From NCBI GenBank assembly GCA_025331445.1, contig JAIWNE010000037.1, forward strand, positions 1 through 64,000: a stretch of DNA of 64,000 nucleotides, given 5' to 3'. Of this stretch, positions 22,520-34,214 are shown one piece after another (the first letter of the stretch is position 1; the number at the start of each line of letters is the position of its first letter). Position numbers and translations under genes: made by a program. Source of the DNA: Blakeslea trispora (Eukaryota > Mucoromycota > Mucoromycetes > Mucorales > Choanephoraceae). The notes under the pieces are model-generated. The model was given only the letters and a program-made list of their open reading frames with translations. It did not search any database and was not told the DNA's origin.

Positions 22520-23536
22520 TTATTGTTGTTGCTGTTGTTGTTTCAGTTTATCAAACAAAGGCATGCCCAAGGATTTTCTAACAGCAGGTACTCTAAAGGC
22601 TACATTTTGAATGACACTGTACCAAGCAGAAGAGAGCCAATAAAGTCCAATGGCCATTGGTGTCTGTGCTGCAATTGGCACGAAGGCAATAGAAACCACA
22701 CGCATGATATTGGTCATGACTTTTTGTTTAAATGTCATTGCTTTTCTTGCATACCATGCATTTAACTAAGGAATAAATAAAAATGCATAAAAAAAAAAGA
22801 GAAACCCTTCCTCAATTTAACTTACTTCTACATTTAACAAATTGCCTGCTCCAATTAAAACAGGTATAGTCAAGGTAGGGTCAGACATAGTCAAATCAGT
22901 GAACCAAGCAAGTCCCTCCTCAGATAAGCCAGGAACAGGTTGAGCTGAAGTTTGACCCCAATAAGGTAAAGGCATGGCAGCCATATGGCGAAGGGTAAGT
23001 GACATGCTAATGAACAAAGGGATCTGGACATAGGGTAAAAGCAACAACTTCCATCGTGAACAGCCATAATGAGCATAGATTTGATTGACTTTTTGACGGT
23101 ATTGCTTCTGGAGTTGAGCCTGGTACTCTAGATAAGACCATCCTTGACGTGTGGATTCTTTACCCACCTGTTGCTTTAAGGTCTCTCCCCAACTCTGTAC
23201 CATAGGTGCCAGTTGAATCATTTTTCCTAAACTTTGTTGTTGATAGACGGCGATCGGAAGTGTCAAGCAGGATCTTAAAAGGATCGTACTGCTAACGATG
23301 GTAGCCCACCAAGGTAATGAGTCATGGATAGTGTGAAGGATAGTCTCATTCGTTGCAAGGATAGCAGGTAATGTACTATCAAGGTGAGTATCTATACTAG
23401 TGGCAGTTATCAAACTAGCCGAGAATGGTTTTGGTTGATCTGATGTAAAAGAGGATGATCGGTACACATGAGTTGAGGATCTTTGTAGGTCAAGCAAGTG
23501 TTTTACTGTTCTTGGCCGAGATCGTATGCACCACAT
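22520..23536 (-). CDS. COX18: Cytochrome c oxidase assembly protein COX18 (YidC/Oxa1 family)
   Basis: Exon 1 (22826-23536) and exon 2 (22520-22765) join in phase 0 as NLLNVE-LNAWYARK, giving a 318-residue protein. The N-terminus is basic and serine-rich, as expected for a mitochondrial presequence. The family core starts DSLPWWATIVSSTILLRSCL TLPIA. It continues through a charged loop and helices (LLLPYVQIPLFISMSLTLRH), a segment GLSEEGLAWFTDLTMSDPT, and the last helices IAAQTPMAIGLYWLSSAWYS. The EEGLxWFxDLT motif is typical of COX18 rather than OXA1. COX18 inserts the C-terminal domain of Cox2 across the inner membrane. The protein ends in six glutamines encoded by a CAA/CAG-type run. The first ATG before the presequence is taken as the start. 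Confidence 0.93.
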
Positions 23537-25250
23537 AACAATAACAAAATATGGTGTTGAGTGCTTTGAGTATTTCAGAGTTCAAAATATTAACTACAGG
23601 GAAAAAATAGTCACTGCGATTTTAGGTATACAGCTTTTACACTCTTTCAAGGTGTATGTTATCAACGCAAAGGAAGCACTCAAAAAGCTATGCTATCCAA
23701 CTTTAACGCCAAATGAATAACAAAAATGAAATTGCTAGTAGTATTTTATCAAGATAGTAAAAAAAAAAAAGAACAGATGTATTAGCATCATTTCTTGTAA
23801 CAAACTAGAACTGTATTGATAGCTCTTGAAAGAGGGCAGTAAGTTTCTGCTTTTATCTATTCTTCACTAAACGGCTTTAAATTGTCTAATGTAAAAATGC
23901 TTTTCAAGCTTTTACAAGCAACAAAGAAATGATCACCTGAAGGGAACCAGAAATATATCCTTGCATGCAGAGTATATTTTACTGCCAAAGGAGCATTGAG
24001 ATGAATCACTGGAGGGAAATAAGACTGACAATCCCTTTTTTTCAAATTTTCTTCTTCATTTCTAAAGCGAGGATCCTTATTAGTAGAATCTTCAACAAAG
24101 AAAAAACGGAGGCAACCTTTCCTCGGCTACCAGGTTGCAGCATGTGGCATCTTTCCTGCTGCAAGTGTGCTCTTTCTTTCAATCCTTGAAGGACACGACC
24201 TTTGAGTTTGCCTTCAAAATATTCCTTTAATTTCTGTTCCTTGATCTTCTTTTTCTTTTCGTATCTCATGAAAGTATTTCATGAATTGATTGCCAGGCAA
24301 GAATGGTAGCATTGGCGCAAAAATCCAAAAAGATTCTCGAAAGATGAAGACATGTTGTTAAGAATTCAATCAAGACAATCGTATGCGTCGTCTTGCACAT
24401 TTCAAATAAATGGATGAACCTGGCTCGTTTCAATTCGTATTTCACTCAAAACTAGTTCGAGAGCGCAGTATCAATCTTCACCTTCTCAGCAAACTTTTTC
24501 TTGTCCTTTCCAGATAAGCAGATGCGCTTATAAGCTTCATAAGAATGATAGTTTTCGCAATGAACTTTGCAAATGTTTTTCTTTAACCAGATAGTCATGG
24601 CACAAAGAGTGTTTGGCTTTTACATAACAATTTTTTCCATGCATCGGACCAAGCAGTGATGCGTTTCAATCGATATGATATTGTATTTTTTTTTTTTGCC
24701 TCGTCTCCTTCTCATAAAAATGGCTTGTCTCGTCGACGCAATAAACCATCTCAAGACAATTTTTCTTTCAACGGTGATATTTTTGATAGATTTTCTTACT
24801 ACCCTTGTCCAAAGCCCAACCTAGGTCAAGATGACAGGCTTGAAAATCACACAAATCCCATTTACACCATAAGCCTAGAAAGGTTTTTTGTTGTGTTGAT
24901 TAGGAAGTTGGTCTTTGAATTAGTCTTGATTGTGTTTCTCGTTTTCTGTAAAGACAAGCAGTGGAGTTAGGAAGAGGGCATTGTTCATCAAGAACAAAAG
25001 TACGAAATGTAACTTGATGTGGCTTAATGAATAGTTTCGATACCCTTCACAAACCTTGGTGAAACTCTCAAAAACTTTTGAGTTTAAAGCTGAGAAAGTA
25101 TTGATTGGGCAATATTTGATGTTCCGAAGTGCGAGGAAAGAAGGGTGGAGGAGAGAGGGAATGGGAGAATCAAAAAAAAAAAAATAAGAGAGAGAAGTGC
25201 ATTGAGAAAGAAAAAGGACTCCCTCTTCCCGAACATCTAAATCACCCGAG
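23537..25250. other. Intergenic region with coding-like debris
   Basis: Between COX18 and eL38. On the minus strand from about 24600 to 23860 there are broken, lysine-rich readings, such as one starting MTIWLKKNICKVHCENYHSY and another with RESFWIFAPMLPFLPGNQ, in different frames and with stops between them. They look like a decayed gene or retroelement, but I recognise no family. The rest is AT-rich, with a GGAT/GATG run at about 25319-25340 upstream of the eL38 coding sequence. Confidence 0.3.
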
Positions 25251-25901
25251 ATGGTAACTTCATAGTTTAATCGATGGCAGCCAAAGAACAATAAAGAAGT
25301 ACACGTTAAGCAAACAGAATGGATGGATGGATGGATGTTAGATGGATCAGGAATACAACTAGAATTCGAACACCTTATAGCAACACAATGAAAGAGAGAA
25401 TGGAAAAAGGCGATTGGACTGGCCATCAGATCCTTCAACTTTCCCTTTGTCTCTTACTTTCTATTTGCGAATATAACACTCCTATTCTGTTGTTATTTGT
25501 CTTCTTTATGTTCCTTTGGCTTGCTTGAATTTTTTTTCGTCGATGACCATCTCACTCTTTTTTTTTCTTTTGATAAACAGCCTCAGCAAATTAAGGATAT
25601 CAAGCAGTTCCTTGAAATTGCCCGTAGAAAGGATGCCCAATGTAAGTTTTTATTATTATCATATGAAAAAGGCGAATAGGATAATAACCTGTTTTCTATA
25701 GCCGCTCGCATCAAGAAGAACGCTGACTCTGTCAAGTTCAAGGTTAGATGCTCTCGCTACCTTTACACTCTCGTTGTTAAGGACAAGTCCAAGGCTGCCA
25801 AGCTCAAGCAATCTCTCCCTCCTGGTAAGTTTGTTACCAAGTAACAGTTTAAATTGTTTATTGACATATCTCCTATAGCCCTTGTTGTCAACGAAATCTA
25901 A
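25251..25901 (+). CDS. RPL38: 60S ribosomal protein eL38
   Basis: There are four exons. The ATG stands alone (25251-25253) before a 327-bp intron, then come 25581-25641, 25702-25824 and 25879-25901. The protein is 69 residues, the normal length. Recognisable parts are [40 protein letters not shown] and [20 protein letters not shown]. All junctions are GT-AG and in frame (DAQ-S-ARI, LPP-A-LVV). eL38 lies in the large subunit near expansion segments. It is the second ribosomal-protein gene here with an ATG-only first exon. Confidence 0.96.
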
Positions 25902-26182
25902 AGTTGCTCTATTGTTTGACGGAAAAAAGAAGTTTATTTTTTTTTTCAAATAAACAAAAGAAACAGAGATTGTAATTTCAAGTTGAGGCAAATGCTAGAC
26001 AAGTGTTTTTGTGTTTTCTTCATTTGATTTGTTTTGTGATTCTTTGGCTTTTTCTGTTATTAGTTGTTCTTGAACAGTGATCTTTTGACGCCAGATTTTC
26101 TCAAGTGAGGTAGTAGAAGAGAGATGCCTTGATTCTAAGGATGAAATGAATTATATATAATTGCATGATTCCAATACTCTCT

Positions 26183-26578
26183 TTACTTGCCCAAAATGGT
26201 CTTGTTCACTTGCTCAGCCATTTTATCTCGCCTTTCTTGACTGAGTAGTTCGCGTGTGTTTTCGTTCTCTAGGTCATGATAGGCAATCAAGATCAAGACA
26301 TTGTTGGTTATGTCCGGATACACTTTGCGCCAAGGCCTTATGTGTTCTTGTGCAAACTGAACAGCCTTGATATCGCCTTGTGTTCTTAGGGTCTCTATGA
26401 ACTGTTGACAGCGCAATTCATAGAGAGTGGAATGAAGCGTGGATTGTGTGTCACTTGTGTAATTATTGTAAGATTCTATAAGGTCTGGGAAATGAGTTTC
26501 CATCAATGAAAATGCTTTGGCTATATCGCCTTGTTGAATGGCATAGCTAATATCTAATTCAGTTGTAAGTGGAAGCAT
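26183..26578 (-). CDS. Stand-alone CTLH/CRA-domain protein (GID/RanBP9-like)
   Basis: A single exon encodes 131 residues, MLPLTTELDISYAIQQGDIA onward. It matches the CTLH-CRA module of RanBP9/10 and GID complex subunits: AIQQGDIAKAFSLMETHFPD, ELRCQQFIETLRTQGDIKAV, FAQEHIRPWRK, AYHDLENENTRELLSQERRD, and the final MAEQVNKTILGK. That module mediates assembly of the CTLH/GID ubiquitin ligase. The SPRY and LisH domains that normally precede it are absent; 27.1-26.58 kb on the same strand shows no sign of them. A donor-like AG/GTAAAA lies in the poly-T tract just upstream, so a 5' UTR intron is possible. It may be a real small paralogue or a truncated gene. Confidence 0.75.
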   Translation of the reverse strand: MLPLTTELDISYAIQQGDIAKAFSLMETHFPDLIESYNNYTSDTQSTLHSTLYELRCQQFIETLRTQGDIKAVQFAQEHIRPWRKVYPDITNNVLILIAYHDLENENTRELLSQERRDKMAEQVNKTILGK

Positions 26579-27926
26579 GAATTTAATTTTTTTTTTTTTT
26601 TTTACCTTTTCTGGTGTCTATTTCATTCCATTTTATGTTCTTTTCTTTTAGATAGTCTAATAAATAAGTGCTTAGTAGAATAGAAAAGAAAGGATGTATT
26701 GCATATCTCAAAACCTTGTCTTTTGTCCTTTAGTCTAGTAGTGTCTACAGTGCCTAGTAATGACTGTTAAGTGGGTAACTTGACAAGTAAGATGACGCAC
26801 TTACTGTCACTTAAACTTTGAACATCTTTAAAAAGTGCTTTTGCTGACTGCTGATAACAGTTATGAAGTAAATACTCTATCACAATTGCCTGACAGTCTT
26901 CTCTCGACACCATCGCACACTCTCTTTCTATTTACAAAAGAGAGAGAAAAAAAAAAGACCAAGTGTATAATGTGTGTATATGTGTGATCGGAGTGTGTAT
27001 TTGACAAGGTGCATAAACGCACTTGGATTTTTTTATGCCATGCTGTGTTACTAACATTTGAAATAGATTTACCATTAGCTAGTTTTGCTATAGAGATGGT
27101 CAGACTCATTTCCTTTAGTCAGATATATCTAGTGAATAAGACAGCCAGTACCTGTTGTAGTTTGAGTACAGGAACAGGCCATTTTGATTGTCTTTATGAC
27201 CAAGATTGTTTTAAAGCTTCTTTTTTTGCTGTTGCTGTATAAGAAGTTTTATCTTTCACACTTCAATGGATTTGAAGACAGCATCTATAGACTAATCGAA
27301 TTCAATAATAATCTTTATATTCAAGTATGTTTACAATAAATACAAAGAAGTAGTTGACTAACGGTATACTATCAAACTGACGATAAAAGCGATGATTTCT
27401 TCAAAAGGAAACTGTTTCATTCAAGCATAAGCATTCACACATTATAAAGTGGGAGAATCTAGCCTTGTATTCGTTTACTGTCACTAAGAAGAAGACATTA
27501 TTGTTTCTCTACATCAATGGGCAAATTCTGTCCAGTGACACCTAACAAAAAGAGGTGATTGTGAAGCTGTATACAGATGAAGTACGGCTACAGAAAAGTT
27601 CGTCTATCAGATGAAAACGTTGCATTCTTGCCGAGATATTCCCCTCAAAAAAAGACAAAATGGGAGAGAGAGAGAGAGAGGTACAAAGAACAGAAAGCAA
27701 AGACACACAAAAATACTAAGCATGTTGGGTATTTTGGCTTAGCTCGAGATACAAAGCCCATTTCCATTCAGATTTGAAAAAAGCATTGTTCAGTAAATCA
27801 AAATAGTAATCATTTCTTTTTAAAGAAAATAAGTATTAAGTGATAAGTTACTATTCAATATATGTATAAATTTGTTAAAGTATTAAAAAAAAAAGAAAAG
27901 AAATAAATATAAACGGGTTCAAGAAA
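26579..27926. other. Intergenic region without supported gene
   Basis: AT-rich, with a CT run near 26900-26950 and an AG run at 27664-27680. Several short open frames exist, but none has recognisable sequence or plausible splicing. Confidence 0.45.
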
Positions 27927-28932
<1,006 letters not shown>

Positions 28933-29594
28933 CTTGGCTTAATTTTCTTATAAAGAAGGAGGGGGAGAGAGAAAAAGAGAGAAAAGAAAAAATAAAAATA
29001 TGAAATAAAATAGGCTGTGTTTTTTCAGGAAAAAAAAAAGTGGGCTTTGTTTTAACGGAACTAAATTCATTTAGATTCGCACAAAAAGTGCGCTGTTCCG
29101 AGATCGATTTTGTATCATCTATTGAAGATTTTACACAATCCACTTTTTGCTCTTGTTTATGGTTTATTTTGTGATGAATCGCTGTGCAGTTCTTTCTTTT
29201 TTTTCACTTTTTAATCAATAGCTGTAAAGTAAACACAAGAAGAGATATGAATAGAGAGACAGAGAAAAGAGGAGGATAATAGTTTGATGGTACAAGAGCA
29301 AGGAAGAGTGAAAATAATTAAGGTTTCTGCTGTGTATTAAAATCTGGGTTTGTGAGACAATTTAGATTTTCAAAGAGTACAACATGACAACAATATTTTC
29401 AAACAGTGATCATTTTCATTTGCGACTCAAAGGCGATTAACATTCTTCTTGGGAAGGCGCATATTCAGAGAAGTTTCTTTTTTGTTGTTGCTGTTGTTGT
29501 TGTTGTTATTATTATTATTACTATCAAGCTTGTTAGAGTAAACAAAGAGAAAAATAAGAGGAAGGGTATAGGATCTCTCTCTCTTTTCTTTTGG
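28933..29594. other. Promoter-side spacer of Rab11, with triplet repeat
   Basis: Upstream of Rab11 (minus) and downstream of the MFS gene (minus). It contains a GA-rich tract just 5' of the Rab11 ATG and a GTT/ATT triplet repeat at 29482-29521. No gene seen. Confidence 0.5.
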
Positions 29595-31276
29595 TTATAC
29601 TTTGATACATGGATTCCAGCCTGCTCTCAGTACTCTTATTATCCAAGCAAGTAGCCCTGTAAAGACCATAAGTACTCCACCAAATATGATAGCATGGCTA
29701 TAGGTAGGGTGTCCACTAGCATCATTGATCAATGCTGAACAAATGGGTGATCCCAGCAACCCTCCAAAGAACCAAGCAAAAAACAATAATCCATTAGCAG
29801 GCTCGATATCATCCATACCAACCACTTGTCCCAAAAGTGCAGGTACCATCACCAAATACCCTCCACCAAAATATCCAAACATGGCAGCAAATGCCCAAAT
29901 ACCAGCTGGATTTGTAGCGGGCAACCAGACAGCCAAACACATGACACCTGTCAATGTAGTAGTCATAAACACCATATTGGCTCGACCAATATAATCACCA
30001 ATAAATCCACTGGTAATTTTTCCTATGATCATGACACCTGAGATAATAGCTGACATATTTGTACCAATCCAAGGATCTAATCCAAGATGATCTACATAAG
30101 CTGTTTTTAAGAGAAAGAAAGGGAGGTTAAGAAACAAGATATAAAGGATGAGGGTGAGAGAGTCTTTTTTAGAATTTAACCGAGTATTGTGAGAAAGGGG
30201 GTTTTTTTTTTACCTGGCAAAAAGCTGGAAGGTACCTAGAATTTATTTGATAAAAAAAAAAGGGGGGTGAAAGATCTTTTAGAATGAGAAACAAATCAAT
30301 CACTTACATTGAATGCAAAATTGCCAATAAACTGAATAGTAAACAATAATACAAACTGTAAATTCTTGAAAGGACTTAAATTAAACAACCCTATGTCTGT
30401 TGTCTGCACCGGATCAAAGGGTCGGACTGTGCATACGGAAATGACTAATAACACAAAAGAAATAAAGCCAATGATGCGTAGTGCCCATCGGTAGCCAAGG
30501 TGATCAATGACTGCCTGTATCACATTCGACAGAATAAGACCGCCAAACCCCGATCCTGAGATAGCAATGCCTACACTGAGACCTCGACGCTTTGAAAACC
30601 ATTGTTGTGCAGCACTTACGCAAGGGAACCATACAAGTGAAGCTCCAATGCCCATCAAGACGCCTTGAGTTAAATAAAGATGCCATATCTATAAAATTTT
30701 CAAAGAGTCTGTATGATCTAACCTTTTCTTGTTCTGTAACTACTTACTTGTGTTGCCATACTAGCAAGCATGACACCAAGGGTCCAAAGAAAAAGTGCTG
30801 TCAATAACATCCATTTATAACCTATTTTGACAGTAAACCAACCATAAAATGGGCCTACAATATTAGACAAAGCAAGCCATAATGAACCGATCCAAGATAA
30901 ATCATCCATTTGATTCTTAAATACATGTTGGTTATAATAATTCAGAAATATGCCCCAGACGTAATTATAACCTTGTCTAAATATATAATCTTTTGATAAG
31001 CCTTTGTTTGGTTTGATAGAGATCTCTCACTTACGTACAAAACAGACCCTATCGAATGATACACACAAAGAAATAAGTACGAGGTGAATAAACTCAATGT
31101 CTTACCTATAAAGTACTGACACAAAAGCAGCCAAATAACACAAGCCAAGCTCTGTCACCATCAGCAGGCGATTTCAATCCTTGAGTGTTAGTGTCTGATT
31201 CATTGCCTAGGCTTTTCTCTTCTTTTGCGACTGCTTGATCAATTACTGATGAGTTTTCTGCCTTTTGTAATGACAT
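29595..31276 (-). CDS. MFS monocarboxylate-transporter-like permease
   Basis: The ATG at 31276 starts MSLQKAENSSVIDQAVAKEE, a cytosolic tail. Twelve hydrophobic helices follow across about five or six exons. Family features: GDRAWLVLFGCF at helix 1, YVWGIFLNYYNQ, SWIGSLWLALSNIVGPFYGW, GIGASLVWFPCVSAAQQWF, SKRRGLSVGIAISGSGFGG (MCT helix 4-5 loop), and ISGVMIIGKITSGFIGDYIG, with WNPCIKV near the end. A 22-base exon (30214-30235) encodes VPSSFLP between two introns and restores the frame with both neighbours (FAFN-VPSSFLP-AYVDHLG). Substrates of this fungal family include monocarboxylates, riboflavin and others; the substrate here is unknown. The first intron donor near 31150 is uncertain. Plasma-membrane location is likely. 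Confidence 0.9.
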
Positions 31277-33492
31277 TTCTTTTTTTTATGGAGAGATTGT
31301 CTTTGAACACCAATTCAATCTTATAGGTGCTTATCAATATAGAATAAAACAACTAAGAAGAAGAGAAGAAAGAAAAAAAAAAGGTACTTTCTGTTTTTTT
31401 TTTGCCGTAGTTTATTATAATGTCTGGATATAATACTTGTCATTTTCTGTCTCTCCTATCAATCACAAAAGAAAAAAACTGTTTCATGTGCCTGTTATTC
31501 ATGGAATTGTTTGTATCAGATTTCACCTTTACAAGAAGAAATACGATCAAAACCATCACCACTCTAGCTTCATGCGCCCGAAACAAAAAGAGTTCGAGTT
31601 GTACGAATAAAGAGGAAATTTGCCACCTCAAGGGTTAAGACCAAGTGAGGAACATAAACTAATGAGTTTCTCCAAAAAATGTTTGCATAGATATTCCTCA
31701 ACATATCGGCTAAGCAATTGTTTCTTGGATCAATCCATTCAAGCCTGTTTGTCTTTTGGATGCTCTAAACCACCTTCAAAAGCTAAATAGATCAACAGTT
31801 TTAACAACAAGACATTTGACTTGATCCAAAAGTATCTTATCTTGCTTACATGTACTGATAAGACTGACACTTTTTGTTATATAGTCAGAGAAATGAACTT
31901 CTTTCACGCTTCAGTTGAGCAGTTATAGTCAGCCAATTTAGGCAATCAATGGTAAAACAAAAGATACTTTGTAAGAGACATTGACCGCTTGATAACTACC
32001 TTCTTTTTAGCTGTTACTATTTAAGTGACCAAATGCATTCTAGTACACCTGATAATAGCGTTGTTTATTTCTTTTGTTGGTGAGTCTAGTAATGCCTTCT
32101 TATTTTGATGTCACCTATAGTCCAACTATGTTCTTGTAAGGTGCATTTGGCATTTGCTTTGACTAGTCAGTAGAAAAGTGGTATAAACCTCCTGTCCCGC
32201 CCCCTTTTTTTATGAGGAAAACGACTGATTTTTTTTTATGCTATTTGAAGTTCAAGATTCTTTTTGAAAGAGTGTTAGTGTCATACATTGGCAAGAGAAT
32301 AATGAAATCTGCTTTGGATTCATTAAAGAATATGTAAAATTAAGGATAAAGATACACATATGTTTTTTCAAAAAAAAATACCATTAAAGCTTTTTAAGCT
32401 AATTATCTCGTAAAAGTCGATTGCTGCAAAATGTATGCATTGGCTTAAAGCTAAAATGAGGGGAAAAACAAACCTGCTTAAAGCATAAATAAACTATAAA
32501 GTTGAATATGCTAAAATGTGTTGATTATAAGAAATATCTTATCAGTACAATCGTCAACCAATTTAGTTAGAAAAGGGAGTGGAGGGTAATACTGCTATAC
32601 CAAAAAGCTTTGGTCTTAATGATGGAATTGTAGACTTCTCGCATTTCTGAGCATGAAATGACATGCTGGCTAAACTTTAGGATAAAATGCATAATCAATT
32701 CAAGGACAGAGACTAATTTAGTCAAATCCATCTTGAGTAATCAACGCTTCGAAACAAGTGTTAATTACAGACAGATTTCTAATAAAGAAAGATCAGTAAC
32801 TAGTTGTTTAAAGGTGGCTTTTGAATCAAACAGGCTTGTAGTGTACTTTTCATTTTTTTTTATTTTTTGATTAATTGAAATTTCACCAGTTTTTGATACA
32901 AGGTTCGTATACCTAAATCAGATTGTCAGTGTAAATACCCCTTCCCCTTGTTTTCTTAAACAACATTTGAACGGTAAAATTACATGTCGTAATTAACCTT
33001 TTTTCTTTTCTGTTGTTGGGATCTACAGACTTCAAAAACACTTGCCACAGATGTATGCATCAACAGACATCACAAACTAGTTTTTCTGGTGTCTATATAG
33101 ACCTCAGCCATCTATCAAGGGGGTTCTGCTATTCCATTTTTTCTTTGTAGTCATCATCTTTAGGCTGTTTTTCTGTTTTGGTAGCTTCTAGTAATAACTC
33201 ATAAATAGTGTAGATTATACTCGCTATGCAACAGCATAAACTGTTGGCATATGTTTTTCTTTAGCATCTTTCTTTGTTTATATTTATTCTTTTATATGGA
33301 TTCATTCTACTGCATGTAATACGGGATGTGTTTCATAAATTCAAATAAACGTAAGAAGAAGGGGAGGAGGGGTAAGGGGAAGAAGGAAAAAAAGAAACCT
33401 TCACATCATATATAAAAGAGGACTTGAGTTGATTCCCTATCAACATTAACTTCAACACAATCCTTCCTGTTTATATTCTTTGCTTTAACCCA
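31277..33492. other. 2.2-kb divergent intergenic region
   Basis: Lies between the MFS gene (minus) and the secreted-protein gene (plus). AT-rich; short open frames show no recognisable sequence. Probably holds both promoters. Confidence 0.5.
33409..33418 (+). promoter_or_regulatory. TATA box of the secreted dibasic-site protein gene
   Basis: TATATAAAAG lies about 75-85 bp upstream of the ATG at 33493, after a long GA-rich purine tract (33354-33395). The leader in between is CA/CT-rich (CATTAACTTCAACACAATCC), as in strongly expressed fungal genes. Confidence 0.65.
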
Positions 33493-33984
33493 ATGCGCTT
33501 TATCACTGTATCTCTTGCTCTCATTGCTCCCTTCTTGTTGAGTAGCTCAGCAGCCACTATTAGTTCAAGAAGTGAAGTAGTTTCAAAAGTTAATGTGGCT
33601 AATGTCGACAGCCACCATATCTCTACAAATTCCCTTGAACGAAGAACTGTACTTAAGGCACTTGCAAGAAATCAATATCAAAAAAGAGATGGTGGCGCCA
33701 TGAGAGGATTAGGGCAATCCGACTCAATTGTTGTTAAGCGTTCCGAGCAACAGGATACCAATGTCCAAGAGACTGATAGTCAAGACACCAATGGCCAAGA
33801 GACTGATAGTCAAGATACCAGCAATCAAGATACTGAGTCAAATGATGGCTCTTCTGACAATGTTGAAAATGACTCTGCTCCTCAGAAAAGAGAAGAGGTT
33901 TATACAGCTTTACCTGAAGAAGATCAAGAAAGCGTTAATGAAAATGCCTTGAATGGTGAAGCTGTAAACCCAACAGACAATTAG
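33493..33984 (+). CDS. Secreted protein with dibasic (Kex2-type) processing sites
   Basis: Single exon, 163 residues. Residues 1-20 form a clear signal peptide (MRFITVSLALIAPFLLSSSA). The mature part is acidic and disordered, with four dibasic sites: RR at 50-51, KR at 64-65, KR at 82-83 and KR at 132-133. Between the third and fourth sites lies a Q/D/T-rich segment made of short repeats of the type QETDSQDT/QDTSNQDT (residues 87-115). This layout matches fungal Kex2-processed secreted peptides, in which the Golgi protease releases fragments. No cysteines are present after the signal peptide. No known homologue comes to mind. The strong TATA box and CA-rich leader suggest high or inducible expression. 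Function unknown; a structural or signalling peptide is possible. Confidence 0.8.
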   Translation: MRFITVSLALIAPFLLSSSAATISSRSEVVSKVNVANVDSHHISTNSLERRTVLKALARNQYQKRDGGAMRGLGQSDSIVVKRSEQQDTNVQETDSQDTNGQETDSQDTSNQDTESNDGSSDNVENDSAPQKREEVYTALPEEDQESVNENALNGEAVNPTDN

Positions 33985-34214
33985 GGTCCAGAAAATATGC
34001 ATCATTTCTTTTTTGATCAACACACATCTCTATTGACTATAATAGAAGATATGTTTTTGTTATAGTCACTACTCTTGTATTGATATTCTACTCTTGGTAC
34101 ATTCTATATCATAACCACACACAATCAAATCCATGGTAGAAAGAGTTTCATTATTAAAATAAAAACAAAACATTTGTTATAAACTATACATGTCTTTTTT
34201 TTTTATTCATGATA

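Noticed and set aside
24656..24970. 104-codon plus-strand frame MMRFNRYDIVFFFF
   Set aside because: Low-complexity start from a T-run, no domain, and it overlaps decayed minus-strand debris.
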